A stretch of DNA of 64,000 nt from Panax quinquefolius (taxonomy: Eukaryota; Streptophyta; Magnoliopsida; Apiales; Araliaceae), in the NCBI GenBank assembly GCA_020205615.1, contig CM035152.1, forward strand, positions 151,208,166 through 151,272,165. Direction: 5' to 3'. Made by a program: the position numbers and the translations under genes. This document shows, piece by piece, positions 46,986-58,976 of the stretch (within the stretch, counting starts at the first letter, position 1; every line of letters starts with the position of its first letter). The notes under the pieces were generated by a model. It was not told where the DNA came from and searched no databases. It was given only the letters and a program-made list of their open reading frames with translations.

Positions 46986-48161
46986 AGGATAGGGATTCAA
47001 TTTTTTCACTATTTAGCCAACATGTTCTTTATATTAATTCCTTAAATAATGAAATTTAAAATTTCAAAGTTCCAACAGTCAAAACATGTTTTGACCGTTA
47101 TAACTATTTGACATTTGTATTGGCTTCATGCGTTAGAGCTTATGATAGATGTAATATACTACAACATCTTATTTTTAATTATAAAATCGCTATTAATTTA
47201 TTAATCTTATTTGAAGTAAGTATGTGACATTTTTAAATATAAATTTAATAAATACATATTGTAACTTAGTTAGGAAAAAAATAATAGTACTTATAAAATT
47301 TATTATTTTTACAATTCTTAGCAAAATTATTAAGTTTGAGGATGCATTAAATTGACTTATAAAATTAATAATAATTTTATAATTTATAAAAGAGAGTATA
47401 ATTTATCAATTGTATTCCTTTATAAGAAAATTTTTATTTTATTTTAAATTTTAAATAATTTATGGAGTGAGTATTGAATGGATTGTAGGCTTTAAAACGT
47501 ACATAAAATTAATATTAACTTTTAAAAGTTGATTTGTGATATTTTTAAATTTAAAATTAATATGAGTCATTTAAATTTTGAAAATAATAAATTTTATAAT
47601 TAATAGTACTTTTATAATATTTATAATTATATGAACGTAAATTAAATAAATTTATATCAATTTTAAATTTGAATACGATTGAAATTAATTTTTCAAAATA
47701 AGTCAATATTAATTTTATAATTTAAAAATGAAATAGTAAAAAAGTCATGTGACAATAATGTCAAAATGTGTATGATTGATGAGTTGTCCACTTAAATAAG
47801 GGTGTGAAATGTCATTTTGTATATATAGAGAACACTCTTTTGACTCCCTCACCCTGGGAGTAAAATTCTATATAGAGATTAAAATAAAGATTTAAATAAG
47901 GATAAAAAAACTGTTGGATAATGATTTATTGATATATTACTCAAAGGTGAGGATAGAGAGTTCATTGGAGAAACTGTTGTCAATACTCTAATGTATTATT
48001 TATTTTTCTTTATAAAAAGTGTCATATATCATAACAAAATTTATCAATATTAAATAAATACGATCGACACGTGAGATATGATAATAAACATGAGACTCAT
48101 TAAATAATTAAATTATTTTATCATTTTATGTTCAACATTAATTAGTCACACTCTACATTAC

Positions 48162-48165
<4 letters not shown>

Positions 48166-48206
<41 letters not shown>
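48166..48206. repeat. (TA)n microsatellite
   Basis: About 20 TA units between ACATTATA and ATCAAAAT. Confidence 0.95.
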
Positions 48207-48207
<1 letters not shown>

Positions 48208-48344
48208 CAAAATTATGGTTTGAGTTTGGTTATATGTAACTTTTGTTTAGATAAAACATTATAAGTAAGGTTATGTGTGTTATCAAAGTGGTATTTAATA
48301 TTGTGTGATGCTAAATTGTTAATTTAAATTGCATAAAATTTTGT

Positions 48345-48500
48345 TGTTTCAATTGATTTTGGAATCAAAACGCACCAAATTAAACTGCACCACAAGGTTG
48401 AAAACCGCACCGCACCAATCATAATCGATTTCATATGCGGTTTTGGATTTGTCAAACTGCACCTAAGCGATTTCTTGTGCGGTTTAAACTTCAAACCGCA
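48345..48500. repeat. Fragment of a hAT-like non-autonomous element (GCGGTTT-rich)
   Basis: On the minus strand it reads TAGGGGTGAGCATGGTGCGG, then alternating GCGGTTTTGGA/AAACCGCAC units. Plant hAT-derived repeats often begin in this way. Only one end is visible and the limits are approximate. Confidence 0.4.
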
Positions 48501-48514
48501 CCATGCTCACCCCT

Positions 48515-48670
48515 ATCAAATGATATGACATTAAATATTTTAATAATAATTTATTATATAGTCAATACAAATTAGAGTAATGTGTTAGGGGTCCTAATTT
48601 TTTTGTCTCAAATAAGTGTCAAATGATATGACATTAAATATTTTAATAACAATTTATTTTATAGTCAATC
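48515..48670. repeat. ~54-bp direct repeat
   Basis: CAAATGATATGACATTAAAT followed by ATTTTAATAA(T/C)AATTTATT occurs at 48516 and at 48618. The second copy lies inside the small foldback element at 48572-48760, which may have duplicated it or inserted near it. Confidence 0.8.
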
Positions 48671-48760
48671 ATATGAAATCTACCCAACCAATATTATGAT
48701 GTCACATCATATCAAATATTTTTTGAGACAACAAATTTCAGACCCCTAATGTCACCCTAA
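48572..48760. mobile_element. MITE-like foldback (~189 bp)
   Basis: The left end TTAGAGTAATGTGTTAGGGG and the right-end complement TTAGGGTGACATTAGGGGTC continue as arms through TTTTGTCTCAAA. Inner ATGATATGACATT pairs with GATGTCACATCAT. No target duplication was resolved. Confidence 0.65.
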
Positions 48761-48878
48761 AAATTATTGGTACTTGCTCTAAGTAGTTTGAAACTTTATA
48801 TTTCTGTCAATTCCACGTATTTCAATGCAAGTATTAAATAAAAGGGTCAAGGAAGTCCGAATTTTTCATATTTAGAAC

Positions 48879-49286
48879 CACTGTTTTCAGACCCGATCCA
48901 GATCGACCGTTTCAACCAGTTGAATCGAAAATCAGTTCTATGTTCAGTCCAATTTGACTTGGTTGAACCAGTTTAGTCAAAATCCCAGATTGAATTTGTT
49001 AAACCATCGATACCCGGTGAACCAATTTTATTTTTTTTTAATATTTTTTTGTACTAAATTTTTTTATATTAAAATTAATCACTTTTAAGAATATTGTAAC
49101 TCAACTTTATTATGTTTTAGTTCATAAAAATAAGATTTTTTAAAATTTTATTAATTACTAATAATATATATTTTTATATATTTATTACGTCATCGGTTCA
49201 ATAACGATTTAACCATTGGTGAACCAATGACCCATCCACCCGATAAATTTTTTGATTTGATAATCGGTCCTAATTTGAAAACATTG
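48879..49286. mobile_element. Non-autonomous hAT element (~408 bp)
   Basis: The ends are CACTGTTTTCAGACC and the complement CAATGTTTTCAAATTAGGAC, imperfect inverted repeats starting with CA as in hAT elements. The flanking octamers TTTAGAAC (48871-48878) and CTTATAAC (49287-49294) agree at six of eight positions, consistent with an old 8-bp target duplication. The interior is AT-rich with GGTTGAACCAGTTT-type motifs near the ends. Confidence 0.7.
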
Positions 49287-49294
49287 CTTATAAC

Positions 49295-50104
49295 AATTAG
49301 AACGATTAAAATCTATGCTTAATGATAAAGTTAATATAAATACTAGCATTTTTAGGTGGAAATAAAAATTGAACATGAGTATATTTGAATTTCACCTATT
49401 TGTATTTTTACGTATCCATCATTGGGGTCAAAATATAAATAATTGAAATTCAAATACAGTCATGTTTAATTTTCATATCTAATTTTCATGTCCACATAAA
49501 TTTTTTATATAAATACGACAAAATATTCAAAAATTATTCATCAGAGCTAACTAGAATTCTTATGGTAGGTTGGTTGTCCATTCACAACTAGGGACTCATT
49601 GGTCAAGCTCATGAGTTTAGTGGTAAAGGTGTTTTTTTTTTCTTTTTTTGTGAAAGATACATTTTTCTGGCTCTACAGAGAAGATATGTATCCTTAGAAT
49701 TAAATTGTAATAATATATATATCTATCTAATAAAATACAAATAATTTCGCTCACCTTAATAAATCATCTGAACTGTTCAAAGTTTGGGATAAATCCCACC
49801 GTTTATAGTGTATATATATATTCTCAAAAAAAATCTCATAATGCATTTAATATACTAATCGTCATCCAATATGGATCTATTTGAAGCTAATATTAATTTT
49901 GCATAGTGTTATGGTTAGTTTGGAAACATTAATATGATTTAATCTTTCGTAAATATGTTGTAAATTTAAGCTACTTATATGTTGCATTATTTGTAAGTTA
50001 CATGAGTAGCTTCGTGATTGAAAAAAATGCTTAACTCAAAGGAATTAAATATATATGTTGAATTATTTTACACTCTTCTTCTATTAATCTTGTTGATACT
50101 TATC

Positions 50105-50144
<40 letters not shown>

Positions 50145-50150
50145 GCTTAC
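49295..50150. other. Unassigned stretch
   Basis: No recognised gene. A (TA)n tract lies at about 50109-50138, just before the hAT-related block. Confidence 0.45.
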
Positions 50151-50164
50151 TGCCTGTGGTACAC

Positions 50165-50651
50165 TGGTGACGACAAATACGCCCCAAAGCTAAAGTAAAG
50201 GCCCAAATTTTTTAATTTATAAAGATACCCTTAAATTTCACATAACAATTAATTTTCTCGGCTTCTTTTCCTCAAAATCGAACAGTCGGAACAAAAGGTT
50301 TCAGCTTCAATTAATCAATTGTCACCGCCTAGAAGCTATCGATAGAGTCAATAATTGTCTTACAAGTTGCAACCCAGTTAATAGATTCTGCTTCTTGTTG
50401 CAACCCATCTAATAGATTTTGCTTCTTGTCTTGCAACCCATTAAACAGGTTCTAAGTGGCTTTCAAATAATCAAATCTGATTTTGCTTCTTGCTGTCTGA
50501 GGTATGTTTTGTAGTCTGTAGATTGTGTATTTGTGTGTTAAGATTATGTGGGTTTTGGGTTTTTTATTGTAGAATTGAGAATGAAATATGGTGTATATAT
50601 TTATGATTGTCAAATTAGACTTTGGGGAATGTATCATTTATAATTTAGGGT
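50165..50651 (-). repeat. 5'-end fragment of a further hAT copy, abutting the 3' end of the reversed hAT
   Basis: The reverse complement of this block matches 59184-59640 of the plus-strand hAT (ACCCTAAATTATAAATGATA, the CACACAAATACACAATCTAC stretch, and CTTCTAAGCGGTGACAATTG). On the minus strand it begins immediately after CAGGACCGGCTCTG (50652-50665), the shared terminal repeat, so it is the start of an element running leftward. No transposase follows it. Confidence 0.7.
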
Positions 50652-53600
50652 CAGAGCCGGTCCTGAGTTTTTTAAGACCCAGGGTGAACTTTCTCAAGTG
50701 TGCCCCTTTATACAAATTAAACAAAAAAATAAATAAATTATCAACTAATTAATTTTATTAAAATTATAAGAATTTACAAAAGATAAGAAAAACACTTTGG
50801 GGCCTCATTAAAACCTTGTTTGGGAAAAATCCAATGGGACAAAATCCCAAACGAAGGAAAAAGAGTACCCCGAATTGCATGTAATCATTGCATTAAAAAA
50901 TGAAACTTACATATTTGAGTCTACATGCTTCCTCCCGAATCTCCATAAGCATTTCTTGATTTGATCAATCTTCTTTTCATCCTCCAAAATTAATCGAAGC
51001 AAAGAATCATCACATGTACCTACAAAAAAAAACAATGAATTCTGAACCACAAAACATCATTTAAAATGTCTTCTTGTTGTACTTTTAGATGCAAAATCAT
51101 CAATTATACTATCATATTTAATGTTTTCTAACATATCCTTTTCGATGCATAATATCGCTAATCCATTTAGCCTATCTTGAGTCATGGTGGTCCGCAAGTA
51201 AGATTTAAATAATTTTAATTTAGAAAAACTTCTTTCAGCGGATGACACAGTCACAAGTATAGTCAATAATACTCTATAAGCAACCATTACATTAGGAAAC
51301 ATATCCACACTCTTTACAAACTCAAGAATTTTAATGGATGTCCATGGTTTATGTAAGACCACGAATTTTATGAAATAAAAGTATTCATTTTTTCTTATAA
51401 TTACTATTCAGTAAATGGTTAAATTGATAAAAAGTAAAGTTAAGGGTGATATATGTAAAGTTTACAAAATACGCAAGTGGTTATAAAATACTCATTGTTG
51501 TCGGGGAATATTCATTTGGTCGTGGAATATTCTTGTTGTCGGAAAATATTCGTACGACGGCGCAACCATTTGTGGGCCCCATAACAGAATAATTGTCGGA
51601 TGAAGAAAATGACAAGTTTGAGTTTTTATAAATAACGGTGTAGTTGTTACCGTTAACACTGTTGGAATACCTGGTGGTTAAAATCCAGTAATACGCGTTG
51701 TTGCACAGTAGCACACGGTATTGCACAGTATTGTTGAATTATTGATTCTTACGTGAGAAGACACCACTCAATAATTGTTACAGTAATTACTGTTCAATAT
51801 TTTATTGATTCAATAATTGCTGCGTTGATATTTTATATTATTGTTGTTTCAATAATTGTCACTACACAATATTTTTCACTATCAGATCAATAATTCATAT
51901 TATTTGAATAAAATTATTAGATAGCATTATTGGCAATGTCTAAAAAGTTCTGTCAAGGAGAGGTTTGGTCACCTAATTGCGCGCCAGTAAGGAGAAATCC
52001 TTATCGGAAAGCCCCCTCTTTCTTGGGAACTGCCTGGTTGTCATTATTGTGATTCTGTAATATTATTTATGAATAATTAATTATTGATAATGAAATATTT
52101 ATTTGATGAGGATATAAATGATGAATTTATTTATTTTATGTGGTTATAAGTGAAGGAATTAATGTTGAGGTGTTTTATTAGTATTTTATCGAATTGGAGG
52201 TATTAAAAGATCAAATCGGTGTTCTTAAAACTCTATTGCGTGAGTTATAATTTTAATCCGACCATTGGATTGTGGTGATTTTTGGATATATTATACATAT
52301 ATAAGTTGAGTATATGTCTACAAATTTTGAACCGTTAAAAATTAACGCATGATTTGTTATGAATTTTAAAAGGTGTTGAAAATCGTCCGTTTATGGATTT
52401 CACATATTGTCTGTCTGGAATTTGGAAAAACTTAAAGCTACAAAGTTGTAGAGAATCCGATTTCGTGTGGAATGGACATAAAAATTATATTTTTCTGATA
52501 AACGGGCTATATTCTATGAATTATTGAAGTTTCAGAAAATAAAATAATTTTTATTAAAATTAGGGGTGGGACCCACTATTATTTTAAACATGTGGGTTGC
52601 CAAATTATTTTCAATTGAGATGGCTGGTCTTTGGTGGAGGGCTGCTGAATTTTCCAAGTAGCATGCGTTGATAAATAATAATAATATTTTATTATTTAGT
52701 TTCCTTTGGCGTTCTAGCATTTTTCTATAAATAGGCGCTTAAGTTAGAATTGAAAATCACACTAGAAACATAAGTTTTCTCTCTCTATATTATCGAGCGT
52801 ATTTTTATGAGTATTTAGATATTTTGAGAATTGCTATTCAGTGCAAGTTTCCTTCGGCTTTACATCCGATATTCTAGTCAAAAGTACTGCTCTTTTGAGG
52901 TAAGGGATTTTAAGAGTTATTATGTTTTTCAGTTTCGTAATTTTTTCGACCCTCACAAATTCTGGAAAAAATTTAAAATGATAATTTGATGAGTTTTCTA
53001 GATTGTGTCCAAAAATGACGATTTTTGGATGTATAGATTAAAAGTTATGAATTTTATGGAAAAATGCTATTTTAAAAGTAAACCCTTATAACTCCTTGTG
53101 GTTAACTCCAAAATTGGTGAAATTTTTATTGGGAGTACATGTATATATGTAAGTATACTCTCAGAAATTTCAGAATTTTTGGACAAAAGTACAATTTATG
53201 ATAAATGTCTAAATATTCGGCAGTTTGGGCCATATGAAAAATAGTAAATAAATTTTAAAAATTCTGAGAAAAATAGATGTTCAATATGGGACTATATTCT
53301 GCTAAATCCCAGAAAAAAAAAATTTGTTTGTACTGATTTGGTATTTTCCATGAAAATAGTCTAGTTATGAGTAAATGAATTAAATATGTTATGTGAATTA
53401 AGAAAATTGGAAATATGATTTAATGGCTTGAGAATCATATATGAGGTATATGCAGATTTTTGATGAGAGTTTTGGTTATTGGTGATGAAATCTTATGAGT
53501 TCGGCATTTTGGGATGATTAAATGCATTAATTAATAAAATGTAAACAATTAAAATAAATTGTTTATAAGTTTAAGAAATGATTAAAATATTATTGTAATA

Positions 53601-54092
53601 TTAATAATATTAGATTATGAGATTATTAAGTGATTTATAACATTTGGATTAAGGTGTTATAAATATTGAAATGGATTTTATTGTGAAACTTTATCTTTTT
53701 ATGTCGGGGTTACTATTCACGTATAGGGTACGATTCACGACAAAAATGGTTTCTTTTTCTAACCAAATTATCTTTGATTTATGAATCTTACTCTTGAAAT
53801 TAAATTCATGTTTTGATCATATTATTTTTATTATCATATATAACATTTTTATAATCCTGGTGAAGAATTTCTCTTTGACTTGAGTGTAAAGATGGGTAGA
53901 TTATTGGTATGATCGTGACTATGGGTTCCCTTTAGCCAGTAGTGCAAAATTGAATCATTGACTGGTATGATCATGACCATTAAATTTACAATTGAATATT
54001 TTTAGCTTAAGTGCAAAGGTGAATTGATCAACATGATTATAATTATGGTTTATATAAATTCTAAAATGATTATGTATTTTTCTTTGAGATAT

Positions 54093-54318
54093 GAATATCT
54101 TTGGCATGTAGTGCAAAGATGACCTGTTTTTGAATATCTTTGGCCCTTAGTGCAAAGATGACCTGTTTTTGAATATCTTTGGCCTGTAGTGCAAAGATGA
54201 TCTGTTGTTGAATATCTTTGGCCTGTAGTGAAAAGATGACCTATTTTTGAATATCTTTGGCCCGTAGTGCAAAGATGACTTGTTGATGAATATCTTTGGC
54301 CCGTAGTGCAAAGATAAT
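54093..54318. repeat. Tandem repeat, six copies of a ~38-bp unit
   Basis: The unit is GAATATCTTTGGCCCGTAGT followed by GCAAAGATGACCTGTTTTT. The core is related, on the opposite strand, to the 57-bp repeat at 40391-40732 and to the CCTTGGCCCGTAGTGCATGG repeats in the LTRs at 14580-14840 and 18770-18990. Confidence 0.92.
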
Positions 54319-54718
54319 TTATTAGTATGATTATGAACAGGAAATGTGATTTGGTATAACCATGATCTTTAATGTTTCAGGTAAAGACAAGTGATGAAAA
54401 TTATCTTTGTCATGGATGAAAAGAGGAATTTCGAACCACAAATAAGATTATGAGTTATTCACATGAGTGTGGACAGGAACTGTTGATTTATGTTACAGGG
54501 ATAAAACATTGTTGGTGGACTTTTAACATGGAGAAGATAATAGACTTTATGGTCTATTTGACTCTTCTAATGGATCGCTTCGCTCCAATCGTAACTATGG
54601 TTGAAAAGTTTTATCATCTACCATATGTTCTAAATCTCCGACGATTTATTACCGATGAAGGCTATTGATAATTTAATTATCTTTAGTCATCATATTCTTT
54701 ACTAAGCTAGTTGTTCTC

Positions 54719-55370
54719 ACCCTTTTGCTTCACAATTCCTTTCGTGTAATAGAGTGTTGCACGGTCGAAGCGGGGATAACAGGAAATAGAATCTGTGATC
54801 TATAGTCATTGAGGTTCTCCTAAATAGTATGGAAATAATTTTATCGAGAACTTTAGATAAGTGTGTCGATTGTATACGCCATTTGATATTTAATTTTGGT
54901 GAACCGAATAGGGTGAGGTGAACCCAACTTTGAAGGGTGTTTTGCCACTATCATACAAGATGTCTAATGACATATAACCTCGTGTTATCATAAGATGTGG
55001 TTGTGCACATTCACTTGCCGAGTATATCTACTTAAAGCACTACCTATACGATCTTGAGTTTGGTTGAAATATAATTTTCAATCAGTAGATAGTGGAGATA
55101 GTTATATGTCAAGAGAAGACTCACCATCGGAAAGAACATGATAGTAATCTTCTCATTTTTCTTTGGGGTCTATCAATCAACCAAGGATAATTATGTGGGC
55201 ATATGATATCTATCATAACCTGTACGCGTGGCTTCCCATATGCACGAAGGTTTCTCGAGCATTTTCCAAAGATTTTAATTTCTAAAACAGCTTATCGATC
55301 GTACCTTTATGTAATGTATCAATGTGAGGTATTGTCCATAGTCGAGACATGAGTCACGGCTTGGTATTAA
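54719..55370 (+). other. Internal retrotransposon segment patched into an LTR
   Basis: It matches the reverse complement of 42225-42790 (CTTTTGCTTCACAATTCCTT, CACTATCATACAAGATGTCT, AAGATTACTATCATATTCTT reversed). It replaces the normal LTR part between GAGCTCACCCTTTC and TATTAAAACTCAC (19222-19413 in the plus LTR). Short identities mark both joins: ACCCTTTT at 54719-54726 and GTATTAA at 55364-55370. Confidence 0.75.
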
Positions 55371-58080
55371 AACTCACAAAGATATGTGTTGTTGTATTTT
55401 GCACGACAATTGTAGTAATAAAGTTGTAGTTATTTTCTGTACCATGTATTTGGCGACTCAAAATAGGTTGGGTGGATTGGACCTATTTTGGGGGCGTCAC
55501 AGTTTATCTGTTTCATATGCTTCTTTTGGTAACATCACTTGTAACACCTGTAATTCTAAAAATAAGTCTCTTGCATCAACAGCAGAAACATCACCATGTT
55601 TTAAAGCATTTTCAATATTCACACAAGAACTTTTCAATTCATTATCATCAAACGAAGTCAACTTTGCAGCATCAAATAAGAACCCAAAAATTGATTCAAA
55701 ACAATGCAATTGTTCAAACCTACTCTTCAATTCACTAAGAGCAATATCCACTATAACAAGAAAATAATCAGTTATAAATGATTCTTCAGCTGATTGTTGT
55801 TCCCTATCATTATTGGAAACCTCATCAAAATGCCTTTTTTTACAAATTTGACATTTTTTTGGAAATACAGGCTCAATTCCCATATCAAGGGAAATTTCTT
55901 TAGCATCAATCATGGTTGAAACAAACCCATTTATTCTATAGTTTTCAAAAAATAAAACAAGTCCTTCTAATTGTCGTACAGTAGCATCAAGACGCATGTC
56001 TTCAGATTGTAACTTTTTACTAACTAAGTTAATCTTATGCAAAATGTCATGCCAAATAACTAAACTTAATATAAATTCAAAAACTTGAAAGCTCTCCTAA
56101 TACTAAACTTTGAGCATCCCTACTCAATTTGGCATCTTCACTAATTTCTGTTAATTTAAATAAAGCTTCTTTGATTTAGGAAGCTTGAGATTTTATTGCT
56201 TTAACACTTTCAATGTGACTTTCCCAACGTGTAGTTGACAATGATTTCAAAGTCAAACCATCTATGTAATCAAGTAACACACTCCATCGCTTTGTTGAAT
56301 TAGAGAATACCGTATATATGCATTGACATGCTCCAAAAAAAGATTTTGCTTTAGCACATGACTTGGCCACATTACAAACTATTAAGTTGAGACAATGAGA
56401 ACCGCATGGCATGTAAAATGCTCTAGGATTTGTATCAAGTAATCTTTTTTGCACACCTAGATTTTTTCCTTTCATATTAGAGTCATTATCATAACCTTGT
56501 CTCCTCACATCATCAATATTAAGTGTAAGGGACTCCATTACATTTTGCAATTCATTAAAAATTCCTAATCCAAATGTATCTTCCACATTCAGAAACTCTA
56601 AAAAGTACTCTTCTATATTTATTGGAGTACTGGAAACATCTACACACCTCAATATTAAAGTCATTTGTTCTTTGTGACTTGCATCAGGAGTACAATCAAG
56701 AATGACCGAAAATATTTAGTCGTTTTTTATTTTTTCAATGATTGCATGTTTAACATTTGATGCTAAAATAGCTATCAACTCATTTTGAATTTTATGGCTA
56801 AGATAATGATAATAAATGTTCTTATCTTTAATGAGTCGAAAATGGTGTTTGCATTCATCGGATCAAACTCGCAATCATTTCAAGTAGGCCTAAAAGTTAC
56901 CATTACCATCTTCATAAATTTTTCATTTGTTCCACAAAAAAGCCAAATTATGTATAGCAAGACATTTTTCAACAAATGATGATTCCGATAATAACATTTT
57001 TCCAATGTAGTGTATCTTTCTTGATTAGCTCTTGTAATTTTGTATCTATTGTTTGATTTATTTTCAATCTGATTTACAATTCAACACAAGACCTCAAGTT
57101 AGTAAGGTGTTCAATACTGCTTTCATGTTGTTTAAGCTTCTCACCAAGATGTTTACAATCTCTAGTTCCTTCACTAGTTAACTGACTTCTAGAATTCATT
57201 GTTTTAAACAACTTACAACAGAAACAAAACACTTTATCCAACTCCTTGGAGTACACTGGCCATTTTCGATCCTTAGTTTCTCCATTTGGTAATGTGCGAA
57301 GATAATAATTTAAAGAAAAATGTCTATTGTGTTCGTCTATAGGGAATTTGGGATTAGTTTCTCTTAGGGGACCTTTTTCTACAAGTAAATCTCTCATTTT
57401 TACATCAAGATTATCCCAAACTTGTGGATCATAAATGTTCAAATCAAATCTTGTTTCGGGACATTCATTTTCATGGCAAGGTTCATCAAGGAAAGGTTCA
57501 TCATTATTTTTATTTTCATCTAGATTACCAATTTCTTCATTCACATCATTCTCATTTTCTACTAATTCTTCCAATTGAATTGGTTGTTCATATTCATTTG
57601 GTAAATCTTCATCTAAATTTTCAAGTGAAGCATTGGTTTGTTTAACAAAATATTTATTCAAAGATCCTCTTAAACTTTGAGCAATTTCTTCTTCTTTTTT
57701 CTTTCTTTGTCTCTTGAGATTTCCGGAAAGTTGTTTCTTACGAAGCATTTTTTAATTTTTATAATAAACACAACACAATAAAAAGCAATAAAACTTATTA
57801 ACAAAGAACAAAAATACCTGGATTTTGAGTATATTTTCTTCCACTTGAAACTTCCAATTATAAAGAACAAGAATCCCAACCAAGTTTTCTGTTGAATCAA
57901 ATAATAAATAAGAAAAAGTTAACACAAATATGTTATATGTATTACAATTTACAAAATAGGAGAAAATGAAGAAGCAAGATTGCACGACAGCAAGGAAAGT
58001 TGTAATCTGAGAGAAGATACGACAATTGATAAGCAAGATTACACAAATATGTTAGAATTTGGGGAATTCTAATATGTCAG

Positions 58081-58930
58081 ACCACCTTATTTGTTTACTG
58101 TTTAGGGACCTGATATCAACAAGAGCTACACCATTTTGTTATTATAAAGTCAAATATGCCATTGACAATCAAAATGAAGGAAAGCATGAAGCGCGAATTT
58201 ACTGAACAAAATATTATGCCCCTACATCTATTTTTCTCATGCACAGATGTACATTCATTTGGTGAAGACCCTCAGAGGTATTAGTAACCAAACATAATTA
58301 TTTTTATGAAGTTTGTCTAGCTTTTCACCTACTAAAATTGAAACCTTAAGAACACATAAGTACATAACCAGTCAGCAGGCTTAAAATTTCTAACCAAGTC
58401 AATCGACTTAATATAAGTATATCCTCCTCCACCACCTTTCTCTACCCCAAAGATTTCATTAATATAACACCAGTCGAGAGTTTGTAGGCCAAAGCCAACT
58501 ACAAGTAGTCATTGCAAATGTTTTGTAGAATACATTAAACAACAATGGAAGACAAAATCATATTTCCCATACATCTATTTTCTCATATACACTTGCATAC
58601 ATATGGTCCACTATAAGAGCCTCAGAGGTGTAAGTTAATAGAATGTAGACTTGTAATCACCAAAATTCTTCCAATGAAGCATGTCAGTTTGTTACCTACT
58701 AAAATTGAAATTTTAAGTACACATAGGTGGTCAAGGGCCGTAAATTTCTAATCAAACTCAATCAACTTAATTTAAATAAGTATATACTCCTGCAACTACC
58801 TAGCTACCCTGTGTACTCTCATTAGCCAATTGACACAAAGATGATAAGCAAAGCTAAATTATAGAATGGTGTTAGTGGACCCATACAAAACAAAAGAAAA
58901 GATGTTATAATTGAAGTTGTAACTTGTTAC
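58081..58930. repeat. Spacer between the two hAT copies with an internal ~340-bp tandem duplication
   Basis: The segment about 58229-58430 (CATCTATTTTTCTCATGCAC ... AAGTATATCCTCCTCC) is repeated, diverged, at about 58571-58797 (CATCTATTTTCTCATATACA ... AAGTATATACTCCTGC). A 45-bp direct repeat, TGATAAGCAAGATTACACAA and onward, lies at 58028-58072 and 58930-58976, flanking the whole spacer. No ORF. Confidence 0.75.
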
Positions 58931-58976
58931 TGATAAGCAAGATTACACAAATATGTTAGAATTTGGGGAATTCTAA

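Larger units (their letters stand above)
36757..48030. mobile_element. Long inverted-repeat element (~1-kb arms) interrupted by a non-autonomous LTR element
   Basis: The left arm is about 36768-37525 plus 45296-45585; the right arm is about 46990-48025 in opposite orientation. Matches include TAAGTGGACAACTCATCAATC (36990) with its complement near 47780, TTATCCAACAGTTT (36881) with 47910, and ATCATAAGCTCTAACGCATGA (45408) with 47126. The non-repeated centre is about 45590-46985. The left end TACTCCATTCGTCCATTTTT resembles Stowaway-type ends, and GGGACGGAGAAAGTA at 45876 is another such end. No transposase was seen. The LTR element at 37526-45290 lies inside the left arm. Confidence 0.7.
51352..55501 (+). 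mobile_element. 4.15-kb gypsy-family LTR (solo LTR of a second subfamily) carrying internal sequence
   Basis: Starts TGTAAGACCACGAATTTTAT and ends ACCTATTTTGGGGGCGTCACA, with the 5-bp target duplication GTTTA at 51347-51351 and 55502-55506. Landmarks match the other LTRs: GGGGAATATTC (51499), TATA box CTATAAATAGGCGC (about 52724), and the terminal GTACCATGTATTTGGCGACTC. It differs in the middle (52930-54440), and from about 54719 to 55370 it contains sequence found elsewhere only in the retrotransposon interior (42225-42790 reversed). There is no separate internal region or second LTR, so it behaves as a solo LTR. Confidence 0.85.
51057..57748 (-). pseudogene. hAT transposase (TTF zinc finger, DUF4371 and dimerisation domains), split by an LTR insertion
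   Basis: On the minus strand the ATG is at 57748 (MLRKKQLSGNLKRQRKKKEE). A TTF-type zinc-finger segment (WPVYSKELDKVFCFCCKLF, about 57255-57200) ends at a stop near 57073. A frame-broken stretch (57070-56670) is followed by the DUF4371-like part (56664-56176: [38 protein letters not shown]). Then comes 56042-55502 (MRLDATVRQLEGLVLFFENY), the LTR with TAAAC duplicated, and the hAT dimerisation end (51351-51057: VSSAERSFSKLKLFKSYLR). It reads PKEAYETDK then PWTSIKILEF once the LTR is removed. Not functional. Confidence 0.88.
50652..58080 (-). mobile_element. hAT transposon copy 1 (reversed), interrupted by a 4.15-kb LTR
   Basis: The 3' terminal repeat CAGAGCCGGTCCTG lies at 50652-50665, followed inwards by the 3' non-coding part (50666-51056) and the transposase C-terminus (51057-51351). 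Then come the inserted LTR (51352-55501), the rest of the transposase (55502-57748), and 5' non-coding sequence to about 58080. The 5' terminal repeat was not found. Copy 2 at 59184-62764 is the same family in the opposite direction. Confidence 0.85.

Noticed and set aside
51352..51362. The ORF start at 51362 could be read as the start of a short independent gene (51057-51362).
   Set aside because: It is the C-terminal end of the hAT transposase. Its first codons come from the inserted LTR and the target duplication GTTTA.
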